From JAWOGN01 sp046496815 (GTDB lineage: Bacteria; Desulfobacterota; DSM-4660; Desulfatiglandales; Desulfatiglandaceae): a stretch of 12,307 nucleotides of DNA. Each line of letters begins with the position of its first letter. Position 1 is the first letter of the stretch. The notes below the pieces were generated by a model. The model ran no database searches, had not been told where the DNA came from, and was given only the letters and a program-made list of their open reading frames with translations. The stretch spans positions 1-12,307 of the forward strand of contig JAWOGN010000294.1 in NCBI GenBank assembly GCA_046496815.1, in the 5' to 3' direction. Below are positions 1-6,263 of the stretch, piece after piece. A program made the position numbers and the translations under genes.

Positions 1-80
1 CGAGGCAGGTCCTCGGTCGACCCAATATAGTATCGGCCTGTCGTCTCCGACTCCAAAATATAAGTGTAATACATCACAAG

Positions 81-106
81 AAAAAGGCAGCCTTGCAGGC
101 TGCCTC
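81..106 (-). terminator. Intrinsic terminator of the tRNA-Asn gene
   Basis: Read on the minus strand, a perfect 7-bp stem GGCAGCC/GGCTGCC with a 5-nt loop (86-104) can be extended by one A-T pair. It is followed directly by five T residues (81-85). It begins about 10 nt beyond the encoded CCA end of the tRNA, where a factor-independent terminator for a single-gene tRNA transcript is expected. On the plus strand there is no comparable U-run directly after the stem, so it is oriented for the tRNA. Confidence 0.9.
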
Positions 107-115
107 TCAAATTTT

Positions 116-191
116 TGGCTCCCCGGGACAGACTCGAACTGCCGACCAAGTGGTTAACAGCCACCCGCTCTACCAACTGAGCTACCGGGGA
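116..191 (-). tRNA. tRNA-Asn (anticodon GUU)
   Basis: This is a complete 76-nt cloverleaf on the minus strand with the CCA end encoded (116-118). The acceptor stem is TCCCCGG/CCGGGGA with discriminator G. The D arm is GCTC/GAGC, and the anticodon stem is GGTGG/CCACT with loop CTGTTAA, giving anticodon GTT. The T arm is GGCAG/CTGTC (one G-U pair) with loop TTCGAGT. All invariant positions I can check are present, so the gene looks functional. It decodes the Asn codons AAC and AAU. A terminator follows at 81-106. Directly upstream, in the likely transcribed leader, lie tandem truncated copies of its own 5' half. tRNA genes are common integration sites for mobile elements, but no integrase is visible in this window. 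Confidence 0.97.
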
Positions 192-192
192 T

Positions 193-384
193 CAAATGAT
201 AACCAAGTGGTTAATCCCGATATCATCGGGACTCTACCAACTGAGCTACCGGGGATCAAATGATAACCAAGTGGTTAATCCCGATATCATCGGGACTCTA
301 CCAACTGAGCTACCAGGGATCAAATGATAACCAAGTGGTTAATCCCGATATCATCGGGACTCTACCAACTGAGCTACCGGGGAA
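193..384 (-). repeat. Three tandem 64-bp truncated tRNA-Asn-like repeats
   Basis: Three head-to-tail units occupy 193-256, 257-320 and 321-384. They are identical except for one base at 315 (which changes the acceptor strand from TCCCCGG to TCCCTGG) and the last base of the third unit. Read on the minus strand, each unit holds the 5' acceptor strand, positions 8-9, the D arm, then a perfect 7-bp hairpin TCCCGAT/ATCGGGA in place of the 5' anticodon stem and anticodon. The retained TTAACCACTTGGT of the tRNA follows, and then a 10-nt spacer. The T arm and 3' acceptor strand are missing, so no unit can be a tRNA. The units lie upstream of the intact gene, so a tRNA transcript starting near position 463 would carry them as a leader. 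Origin and role are unknown. Confidence 0.93.
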
Positions 385-452
385 TTTATTTCCGATCTAC
401 CCACCGGTTAATCCCGATTCCATCGGGACTCTACCAAATGAGCTACCGGGGA
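385..452 (-). repeat. Diverged fourth copy of the tRNA-Asn-like repeat
   Basis: This stretch resembles the 64-bp units next to it. It keeps the acceptor strand TCCCCGG, the D-arm region with one change (ATTTGG for AGTTGG), and the same 7-bp hairpin stem TCCCGAT/ATCGGGA, with the 3-nt loop changed to GGA. The part matching the 3' anticodon stem and spacer has diverged. Stem pairing is kept while loop and flanks have drifted. This fits either an older copy or selection on the hairpin. Confidence 0.8.
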
Positions 453-469
453 ATTTCAAAATCAATATC

Positions 470-499
470 AGCATAAAGAAATCGAGGGCGAATGTCCAA
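470..499 (-). promoter_or_regulatory. Possible weak promoter for the tRNA-Asn repeat transcript
   Basis: On the minus strand TTGGAC (494-499) is separated by 18 nt from TATGCT (470-475). This is a partial sigma70 match that would start transcription just before the repeat array and the tRNA. The match is weak, and tRNA promoters are usually stronger. The call rests mostly on position. Confidence 0.3.
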
Positions 500-557
500 C
501 AAAATTATTTGAGAGGGATGACCAGTTTTTCGCATCGGCTTCATCCATGTTATCGCC

Positions 558-586
558 TTGACAGAGCGCCATATTCTTTCTATTTA
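558..586 (+). promoter_or_regulatory. Predicted sigma70 promoter of selB
   Basis: A perfect -35 hexamer TTGACA (558-563) is followed, after 17 nt, by the AT-rich -10 candidate TATTTA (581-586). The expected start site is near 593, which leaves a leader of about 40 nt before selB. The -10 match is only partial. Confidence 0.55.
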
Positions 587-632
587 TTAAAACTTGGAGT
601 TCCAGAAATAAAGGCATTTAAGGAATTTAACC

Positions 633-2537
633 ATGAAACAGGTTGTTCTGGGAACCGCCGGACATATCGATCACGGAAAAACTTCCCTTATTAAGGCTCT
701 GACGGGCATCGACACGGATCGACTTAAGGAAGAAAAGCAGCGAGGCATCACCATAGAGCTCGGCTTCGCCCATTTGGCCTTGCCGGGCGGGAAACTCCTC
801 GGCATTGTGGACGTACCGGGCCACGAAAAATTCGTAAAAAATATGGTGGCCGGGGCCACGGGCATCGATCTTGTGGCCCTCGTCATCGCCGCTGACGAAG
901 GGGTCATGCCGCAAACCAGAGAGCACCTGGAAATCTGCCAACTGCTCAAGATTCAACACGGCCTGGTCATACTGACCAAAATCGACACGGTGGACTCCGA
1001 ATGGCTTGATCTGGTGCGGGAAGACGTCAGGGAATATCTCTCAGAGACTTTTCTTGCCGCTTCGCCTGTGGTTGAAGTTTCATCCGTAACCGGAGCCGGG
1101 GTGGACAGGCTCATCCAAGTCCTTGATGCGCTGGTTCAAGGCATTCCTGAAAAAGAACCGGGGCATCTGTTTCGACTTCCGGTTGACCGTGTATTTTCAA
1201 TGAAAGGTTTCGGGACCGTTATCACGGGCACCACCATATCCGGCAAAATTCGAACCGGTGACGAAATTACGATCTATCCCCAGGGAATCCCCTCCAGGAT
1301 CCGGGGACTTCAAGTTCATAATCAGGAGGTTAATGAAATCCGGGCGGGTCTGAGAACCGCCGTGAACCTACAAAGCCTTGAAAAAGCCTTGATCCGCAGG
1401 GGAGATGTCCTCGCCACCCAAGACTCGCTCAAATCCACCTACATGGTGGATGTCCACTTGGAGCTGCTTGAAAGCGCCCCGCGTAAGCTCAAGAACAGAG
1501 CGAAAGCGCGGTTCCACACCGGTACTTCAGAAATTATTTCCACCGTGGTGCTTCTTGACAGAGAGGAACTGAAGCCTGGCGAGGACTGTTTCGCACAGAT
1601 TCGACTGGATGAGCCGACCGCCGTGCTGCGGGACGACCGGTGTGTACTGCGGAGTTATTCCCCGGTTCGTACCATCGGAGGGGGGACAATTCTCAACGCG
1701 TTTCCAAAGAAAAAGAAACGTTTCTCCAAGACCGTCCTTTCGGACATGAAGACACTGCACACCGGATCCCTTTCCGAAATCATCGAACTTTTCGTGTCCT
1801 CGGGTCGGTTCCGTGGATTGGAACAAGCGGACTTACCCTTCTTGACGAACACGAGCCGGAAGCGTCTGGAAGAGCTGCTCAATGCCCTGAAAGCTCAAAA
1901 ACGGATTATTCTTTACGATAAAGAGAAGAGCACGCTCATTCATGCCGATTTTTTCCAGAAGGCGCAAAAGGAAATCTTGGATACCCTGATCCAGTATCAC
2001 CACAGATTTCCCCTCAAAGCGGGGCTGGTCAAGGAAGAACTCAAGTCAAGAACGGCGGGTGTCGGCAATGCGAAGCTTTTCAACTATCTGATGACCCGGC
2101 TGGCTCAAGAAGACACCATCGTTCTTGAAAAGGAGATCGTTCGTCTCAAGGCCCATCAGGTCACGCTGGCACAAGACCAGAAAGATATTCGCCATAAATT
2201 GGCGGAAATCTATGCGAAAAGCGGCCTCCAGCCCCCTTACTTCCAGGAATTGAAGGAAAAATTCCCGGGCGACAGCGCCGCTGAAGTCCTCGATGTCATG
2301 GTGAAGGAGGGTTCTGTCTTGAAGATAAAGGAGGATCTCTTCTTTCACCGCGACGCCATAAAGGAGCTGGAACTTAAACTCATTGACTTCCTGAAGCAGC
2401 ATAAAGAAATCACGACCCCTCAATTCAAGACCATGACGGGCGCCTCCCGGAAGTATACCATCCCCCTTGCCGAATACTTTGATCGAACGCAGGTGACGGT
2501 CAGGGTGGGTGACTCGAGGGTGCTACGAAAAAAATAG
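633..2537 (+). CDS. selB: Selenocysteine-specific translation elongation factor SelB
   Basis: SelB is a cytosolic GTPase. It carries selenocysteyl-tRNA(Sec) to ribosomes paused at UGA and recognises the SECIS hairpin in the mRNA through its C-terminal winged helices. At 634 aa it has the usual bacterial SelB length. The GTPase motifs are all present: G1 GHIDHGKT (10-17), the RGIT switch (37-40), G3 DVPGH (60-64), G4 TKID (115-118) and a G5-like SSVTG (150-154). EF-Tu-like beta-barrel domains follow (about 175-370), then a long helical, winged-helix-like C-terminal half with repeated lysine-rich stretches. The ATG has AAGGAA 7 nt upstream. It is followed after 20 nt by yqeC and is divergent from the tRNA-Asn gene. 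It implies that the organism makes selenoproteins. The other sel genes and tRNA-Sec are not in this window. Confidence 0.97.
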   Translation: MKQVVLGTAGHIDHGKTSLIKALTGIDTDRLKEEKQRGITIELGFAHLALPGGKLLGIVDVPGHEKFVKNMVAGATGIDLVALVIAADEGVMPQTREHLEICQLLKIQHGLVILTKIDTVDSEWLDLVREDVREYLSETFLAASPVVEVSSVTGAGVDRLIQVLDALVQGIPEKEPGHLFRLPVDRVFSMKGFGTVITGTTISGKIRTGDEITIYPQGIPSRIRGLQVHNQEVNEIRAGLRTAVNLQSLEKALIRRGDVLATQDSLKSTYMVDVHLELLESAPRKLKNRAKARFHTGTSEIISTVVLLDREELKPGEDCFAQIRLDEPTAVLRDDRCVLRSYSPVRTIGGGTILNAFPKKKKRFSKTVLSDMKTLHTGSLSEIIELFVSSGRFRGLEQADLPFLTNTSRKRLEELLNALKAQKRIILYDKEKSTLIHADFFQKAQKEILDTLIQYHHRFPLKAGLVKEELKSRTAGVGNAKLFNYLMTRLAQEDTIVLEKEIVRLKAHQVTLAQDQKDIRHKLAEIYAKSGLQPPYFQELKEKFPGDSAAEVLDVMVKEGSVLKIKEDLFFHRDAIKELELKLIDFLKQHKEITTPQFKTMTGASRKYTIPLAEYFDRTQVTVRVGDSRVLRKK

Positions 2538-2557
2538 AACGGATAGGTCGGCAGAAA

Positions 2558-3355
2558 ATGGGGCGTCGGCTGGAAACGACCGTTACGGACTTGGCGACTG
2601 CACTGGACCTGAGAGCAAGGGCGCATATTGCCATTGTGGGTGGGGGCGGAAAGACCAGCCTGATGTTCGCCCTGGCAGATGAACTGGTGGTTTCAGGATA
2701 CAGGGTGCTCACAACAACCACCACCAAGATCCGGCACAGTGAAGCCCTCCGCGCTCCATTAGCGGTATTCAACCTGCCTGAGTCAGCCCGGCATGAAAGG
2801 ATCGCCCGTGGCCTTGACAAACACAAACACGTGTTTTTCGGCCGAAAGCTTCTGAGCTCGGGGAAAGTTGAGGGGATCGATCCTCTGGGGGCGGATGCGC
2901 TGTATCGAGAACATCCGGCCGACTTTTTGATCGCGGAGGCCGATGGTGCGGCCGGCCGCCCCCTCAAGGCCCCTGCTCCCCATGAACCGGTGATACCCGC
3001 TTCGGCCAACACTGTAATCGCCGTGATGGGCCTTGAGGCTCTGGGAAAAAACCTAACGCCTGAACTTGTTTTCAGGTTGGAAGGGTTTCAGGCGCTGACC
3101 GGAATTTCCCTCGGCATGCGGGTCACGCCTGAATCCCTCGTAAGGCTGTTTCATTCATCCAAGGGGCTTTTCAAAGGCGCACCCGCTTCCGCGAGACGGG
3201 TGGCGTTCCTGAACAAACGGGATCTACTTTCGGATCATCAGGAGGCGTTCAACCTTGTCGATTTGTTGATCCGACAGCCGGTTTCCGCTGTCGACCGCGT
3301 GGTGGTCGGCACTGTGCACGGCGGGGTGTATTCGGTTATCAGGAAGAAACCATGA
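2558..3355 (+). CDS. yqeC: YqeC-family selenium-dependent molybdenum hydroxylase accessory protein
   Basis: This 265-aa protein carries a P-loop GGGGKTS (28-34) after a short N-terminal segment, a Thr-rich LTTTTTK stretch (51-57), and the diagnostic block IAEADGAAGRPLKAPAPHEP (125-144). Together these match the YqeC family of putative nucleotide-binding proteins. The family is known from genomes with SelD and labile-selenium molybdenum hydroxylases, and its exact reaction is not established. Its stop overlaps the start of xdhC by ATGA, suggesting translational coupling, and it follows selB by 20 nt. The ATG has only a weak Shine-Dalgarno (AGG, about 10 nt upstream), so expression may depend partly on reading through from selB. 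Identity is fairly sure. A role in selenation of the molybdenum site is inferred from family context. Confidence 0.9.
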   Translation: MGRRLETTVTDLATALDLRARAHIAIVGGGGKTSLMFALADELVVSGYRVLTTTTTKIRHSEALRAPLAVFNLPESARHERIARGLDKHKHVFFGRKLLSSGKVEGIDPLGADALYREHPADFLIAEADGAAGRPLKAPAPHEPVIPASANTVIAVMGLEALGKNLTPELVFRLEGFQALTGISLGMRVTPESLVRLFHSSKGLFKGAPASARRVAFLNKRDLLSDHQEAFNLVDLLIRQPVSAVDRVVVGTVHGGVYSVIRKKP

Positions 3356-4422
3356 AAGACATAAGCAAAAAGCTCACCGAACAATTTGAGAAAAACCGGT
3401 TCTCCGTCCTTGCGACCATCATCAAACAAGCGGGGCCTACACCCAGAGGCATCGGAACCAAGTGCCTGATTCTGAACGACGGTTCTCTTGAAGGGACCAT
3501 CGGCGGCGGTATTCTGGAGGCCCGAACCGTTGCGGAAGCGCAAAAGGTATTTGACACCCATCTGCCCGTCCGCCTCGAGTTCTCTCTAAAAGGCGCGGAT
3601 GTGACCGACACCGACATGCTCTGCGGTGGGGATGTGGAGATCTTCCTCGAACCTGTATCTCCCAAAAACAAGACCCACCTTTCCATATTCGAGAAAGCCG
3701 TTCAGGTGACCGATCAGGGCGGTGCGGGTCTGGTAGCCACCGTGATCGATCCCGATAAATGGCGGCACGGGGGCATCCCGAAGCTATTTATGGAGAAAAA
3801 AGGGCCGACTACCGGATCGTGGGGGGGCTCGGGGCGTCTTGAGAAGATATTATCGAAGGAGATGGAGAGAATCCTGGATTCGGGACAGCCGACCGTCCTC
3901 ACCCTGCAAGATGAAGCGGGTCACCCATTTCAGACGTTTGTGGAACCGGTGATGTCGGATGCGGTGCTGTATATTTTCGGCGCCGGCCACGTGTCCAGGC
4001 AGATCGTGCCCGTTGCCGGCCGAGTGGGCTTTCACGTGGTCGTTGTGGATGACCGACCGGAGTTTTTGGACATCCAAGCGTTTCCCGATGCCGCGGAGGT
4101 GCTGCAATTGTCCCTCGAATCCGCAGTGGAGAAACTCCCCATTGGTGAGTCATCCTTCGTGGTGATCGTAACCAGAGGGCACCTTCACGACAAGATCGTG
4201 CTGGCCCAGGCGCTTCGGACCAATGCGCGCTATATCGGCATGATCGGCAGCACCCGCAAGCGGGATATTATTTACACGCAGCTGCTTGAGGAGGGTTTCA
4301 CCCAAGCGGATCTGGCGCGGGTCCATTCTCCCATCGGGTTGGCTATTGGAGCGGAAACGCCGCAAGAGATTGCCGTGAGTATCGTGGCTGAGCTCATTCA
4401 AGTGCGCGCAGGGAAAGCATAG
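3352..4422 (+). CDS. xdhC: XdhC/CoxI-family molybdenum hydroxylase maturation protein
   Basis: XdhC-type proteins bind molybdenum cofactor, help convert it to the sulfurated form and insert it into xanthine dehydrogenase-type hydroxylases. Here 356 aa carry both usual parts. The N-terminal XdhC/CoxI domain has PRGIGTK (31-37), GTIGGGILEA (48-57) and MLCGGDVEIF (89-98). The C-terminal Rossmann domain has LYIFGAGHVS (206-215), VVVVDDRPEF (229-238), TRGHLHD (274-280), GMIGSTRKR (296-304) and an HSPIGLAIGAETPQEIA signature (325-341). The ATG overlaps the yqeC stop, and AGGA sits 7 nt upstream of it. With YqeC next to it, the client is probably a selenium-dependent hydroxylase, but no hydroxylase gene lies in the window. 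The selenium-linked YqeB family is an alternative label, but the XdhC signatures fit better. Confidence 0.92.
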   Translation: MKDISKKLTEQFEKNRFSVLATIIKQAGPTPRGIGTKCLILNDGSLEGTIGGGILEARTVAEAQKVFDTHLPVRLEFSLKGADVTDTDMLCGGDVEIFLEPVSPKNKTHLSIFEKAVQVTDQGGAGLVATVIDPDKWRHGGIPKLFMEKKGPTTGSWGGSGRLEKILSKEMERILDSGQPTVLTLQDEAGHPFQTFVEPVMSDAVLYIFGAGHVSRQIVPVAGRVGFHVVVVDDRPEFLDIQAFPDAAEVLQLSLESAVEKLPIGESSFVVIVTRGHLHDKIVLAQALRTNARYIGMIGSTRKRDIIYTQLLEEGFTQADLARVHSPIGLAIGAETPQEIAVSIVAELIQVRAGKA

Positions 4423-4428
4423 CCCTGC

Positions 4429-4442
4429 GGGAACGCGTTCCC
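4429..4442. other. Perfect 14-bp palindrome after xdhC
   Basis: GGGAACGCGTTCCC is a perfect palindrome 7 nt after the xdhC stop. It has no spacer for a loop and no T-run, so it is a poor terminator. It could be a dimer binding site or chance. The gap 4423-4877 contains this site, a hairpin at 4613-4640, a promoter at 4666-4694 and a long leader. I see no convincing gene in it. Confidence 0.4.
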
Positions 4443-4610
4443 AATTTCCGCCGAACGGACGTGCGCTTGTTCTTTCCGAAAAGCCGCGGTTCAATCGAAC
4501 ACCCCCTGCAAACAACTGCCTCAAAGAACCCCAAAAAACACGTTCGAAAATATCTTGATACACGCTGAACGCTCTGTCGCCGAAGCAGACAAAGAAAATT
4601 TTCTCAATAG

Positions 4611-4643
4611 CCGGGTATTTTTCGCTGAGAAAAAATACCCTTT
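4611..4643. terminator. Strong hairpin, possible terminator between xdhC and the Hdr/GltB operon
   Basis: A perfect 10-bp stem GGGTATTTTT/AAAAATACCC (4613-4622 with 4631-4640) encloses an 8-nt loop. On the plus strand only three T residues follow, so termination would be weak or factor-dependent. It lies 23 nt before the -35 box of the next operon, so it may instead insulate or regulate that promoter. Confidence 0.45.
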
Positions 4644-4665
4644 CGGTTTGAAGTGAATCCTCTCC

Positions 4666-4694
4666 TTGACAGAAATTCGTCTCTCGCATACAGT
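4666..4694 (+). promoter_or_regulatory. Predicted sigma70 promoter of the hdrBC-gltB operon
   Basis: A perfect TTGACA (4666-4671), exactly 17 nt of spacer, and TACAGT (4689-4694, four of six consensus bases) form a good housekeeping promoter. The expected start is near 4701, giving a leader of roughly 175 nt before the first gene. This is long enough to hold regulatory structure, though I recognise no known riboswitch in it. Confidence 0.65.
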
Positions 4695-4877
4695 GCATTT
4701 TTCCAGGAATTCGGCTGAAGCATCCGCTGCGAAGAGGCCATCCACAGCATCTCACATTGAAAAAAATCCCATCATTGAAGCCGGCGCTTCCCACGCGAGG
4801 TTTGGCCGGAGAACCGGGTTTTCGGGGGTTTCTGTGGCAAGTCTAAAGAAATTTAGGAAAAAGGGCGATAGCCAAAT

Positions 4878-6236
4878 ATGAATATGCGCAAAAAACTCCC
4901 CGTATTCTGGGGCTGCACGATCAGCAACCGTCTTCCCTTCATCGAGAAAACCACGCGTCAAGTCTTGGACGTTTTGGGGTATGAACCCTGTCTGCCCGAA
5001 GGTCTCAGCTGCTGCCCGGACCCGGTTTACGGTCGAGGTATGGATGAAACCCAATGGCTCGCGCTGGCGGCGCGAAATCTTGTCATTTGTAAAGCGTGCG
5101 GAGAGGACCTTTTGGTGCCATGCAACGGCTGTCTGGCCACCTTTCTGAGAGCAACCCATGAACTCAAAGACCTTGACGTTCGCCAAAAGGTGAACCGCCG
5201 ACTTGAAACCGTGGGGCTCCGGTATGAATCGTCCCCAAACATTCTTCACATTCTCTCATTCCTGGAAAAGATCGGGCCGGATCGTTTGAAAGAGAACTTC
5301 ATCTATATGCTGGAAGGACTGAGGCTGGGCGTACATTACGGGTGCCACATATCCAATACGCCCGCCGCCGCGATCGGGACCGGCGAACACCCGACGGTTT
5401 TCGAAGAAATCCTTACTGCAACGGGCCTGGAGGTGCTCCCCTACAAGGAAAAGACGCTTTGCTGCGGCGCATCGAACGCGTCCTCCGACCAAGCGGGATC
5501 CCACGCGCTGCTTCGGCAAAAATTTCGATCCGCCATCGACGCAGGGCTGGATGCGCTGGTTCTGTGCTGCCCGTTATGCTTTATTCAATGTGATATGGAG
5601 GCTCGCAATCTCGAAAAAAAAGAAGTGCTCCCCGTATTCTACATCAGTGAAATTCTCGCGCTGGCCATGGGCATCCCTGAAAAGGAACTCCATCTCGACT
5701 GGCATGCCAACAAACCGCACCCCCTGCTGAAAGCCAAACTCAAAAAAACGATCAGGGGGGAATCGGTTGAGTCGGTGCTCGATCTGGACAGGTTGAGGCA
5801 ATGTTGCGGCGCGTGCACCTATGAATGTTCGGCAGCCAAAGGGTATCAAGACAACGACCTGCTCCGGTTTGATCCGATGACAATTGTTGAAAGGGTCCTG
5901 GCAGGCGAAATCGAGGAAACCCTCCAAAATCCAGACATCTGGCGTTGTCTCCAATGTCACGAATGTGCAAGGTTCTGCCCGTGCGGGGACGGACTCGCCC
6001 CGTTTTTTGAAACCCTCCAAAAATTGGCACTGCGGCTGGGTTTTCATGCCGAACCCATGGAACAAAAGGTGAACCTGATTCAGAATGTGGGCCTGGGCAT
6101 CCCAAAAAATGTCGCCATCCGAAAGGAATTCGAGTTACCTAACCTCCAACCGATCGACAAAAGGGACCTGCAAAGATTTTTCGATAATACCGAACCGGAG
6201 AAATCAATAACGGCTCAGGATGAGCCTTCACGTTGA
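4878..6236 (+). CDS. HdrB-HdrC fusion: heterodisulfide-reductase-like iron-sulfur protein
   Basis: This 452-aa cytosolic iron-sulfur protein has two CCG domains, then a HdrC-type ferredoxin domain. CCG1 follows C13-x31-CC(45,46)-x35-C82xxC85. CCG2 follows C156-x38-CC(195,196)-x34-C231xxC234. Both match the signature for the noncubane [4Fe-4S] clusters of HdrB. The C-terminal part has C310xxC313xxxC317 and C357xxC360xxC363xxxC367P, followed by a HdrC-like tail. In HdrD the HdrC-like part comes first, so the order here is reversed. The first ferredoxin motif has C309 but no Cys at 307, so its fourth ligand is unclear. There is no transmembrane segment. It is first in an operon with the dissected glutamate synthase (27-nt gap), so it probably passes electrons to or from that enzyme. 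A weak Shine-Dalgarno (AAGGG) lies upstream. ATG codons at 4878 and 4884 are both possible starts. The substrate is unknown. Confidence 0.88.
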   Translation: MNMRKKLPVFWGCTISNRLPFIEKTTRQVLDVLGYEPCLPEGLSCCPDPVYGRGMDETQWLALAARNLVICKACGEDLLVPCNGCLATFLRATHELKDLDVRQKVNRRLETVGLRYESSPNILHILSFLEKIGPDRLKENFIYMLEGLRLGVHYGCHISNTPAAAIGTGEHPTVFEEILTATGLEVLPYKEKTLCCGASNASSDQAGSHALLRQKFRSAIDAGLDALVLCCPLCFIQCDMEARNLEKKEVLPVFYISEILALAMGIPEKELHLDWHANKPHPLLKAKLKKTIRGESVESVLDLDRLRQCCGACTYECSAAKGYQDNDLLRFDPMTIVERVLAGEIEETLQNPDIWRCLQCHECARFCPCGDGLAPFFETLQKLALRLGFHAEPMEQKVNLIQNVGLGIPKNVAIRKEFELPNLQPIDKRDLQRFFDNTEPEKSITAQDEPSR

Positions 6237-6263
6237 GCCTGCCGGAAAGCGAGGTTTCGACCG

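Noticed and set aside
1..15. CGAGG/CCTCG inverted repeat at the very start of the window.
   Set aside because: Only 5 bp, with no T-run or neighbouring gene in view. It may be the tail of something outside the window, but it cannot be judged.
193..384. Regular direct repeats considered as a CRISPR array.
   Set aside because: There are no unique spacers. The whole 64-bp unit repeats and is derived from the adjacent tRNA. No cas genes are visible.
260..694. Plus-strand 144-codon open frame across the tRNA-like repeats.
   Set aside because: Its repeating protein segments come only from the 64-bp DNA repeats, it overlaps the selB start, and it has no plausible family or ribosome site.
4150..4794. 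Minus-strand 214-codon open frame overlapping the xdhC end and the following gap.
   Set aside because: It is antisense to xdhC over about 270 nt, its composition looks like a shadow frame, and it shows no recognisable domain.
4666..4881. Plus-strand 71-codon frame from TTG leading into the hdrBC start.
   Set aside because: The TTG is the -35 box of the predicted promoter, so this start would not be transcribed. Only a shorter part could exist, and it has no ribosome site.
6234..6263. The TGA ending the HdrBC gene is in frame with the next gene, so selenocysteine read-through could give one 868-aa fusion.
   Set aside because: The frame match has a one-in-three chance. The amidotransferase has its own TTG with a GAGG site and must expose Cys21 after propeptide removal. 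I see only a weak possible hairpin after the TGA, not a convincing SECIS element, and no Cys is expected at this place in HdrC tails.
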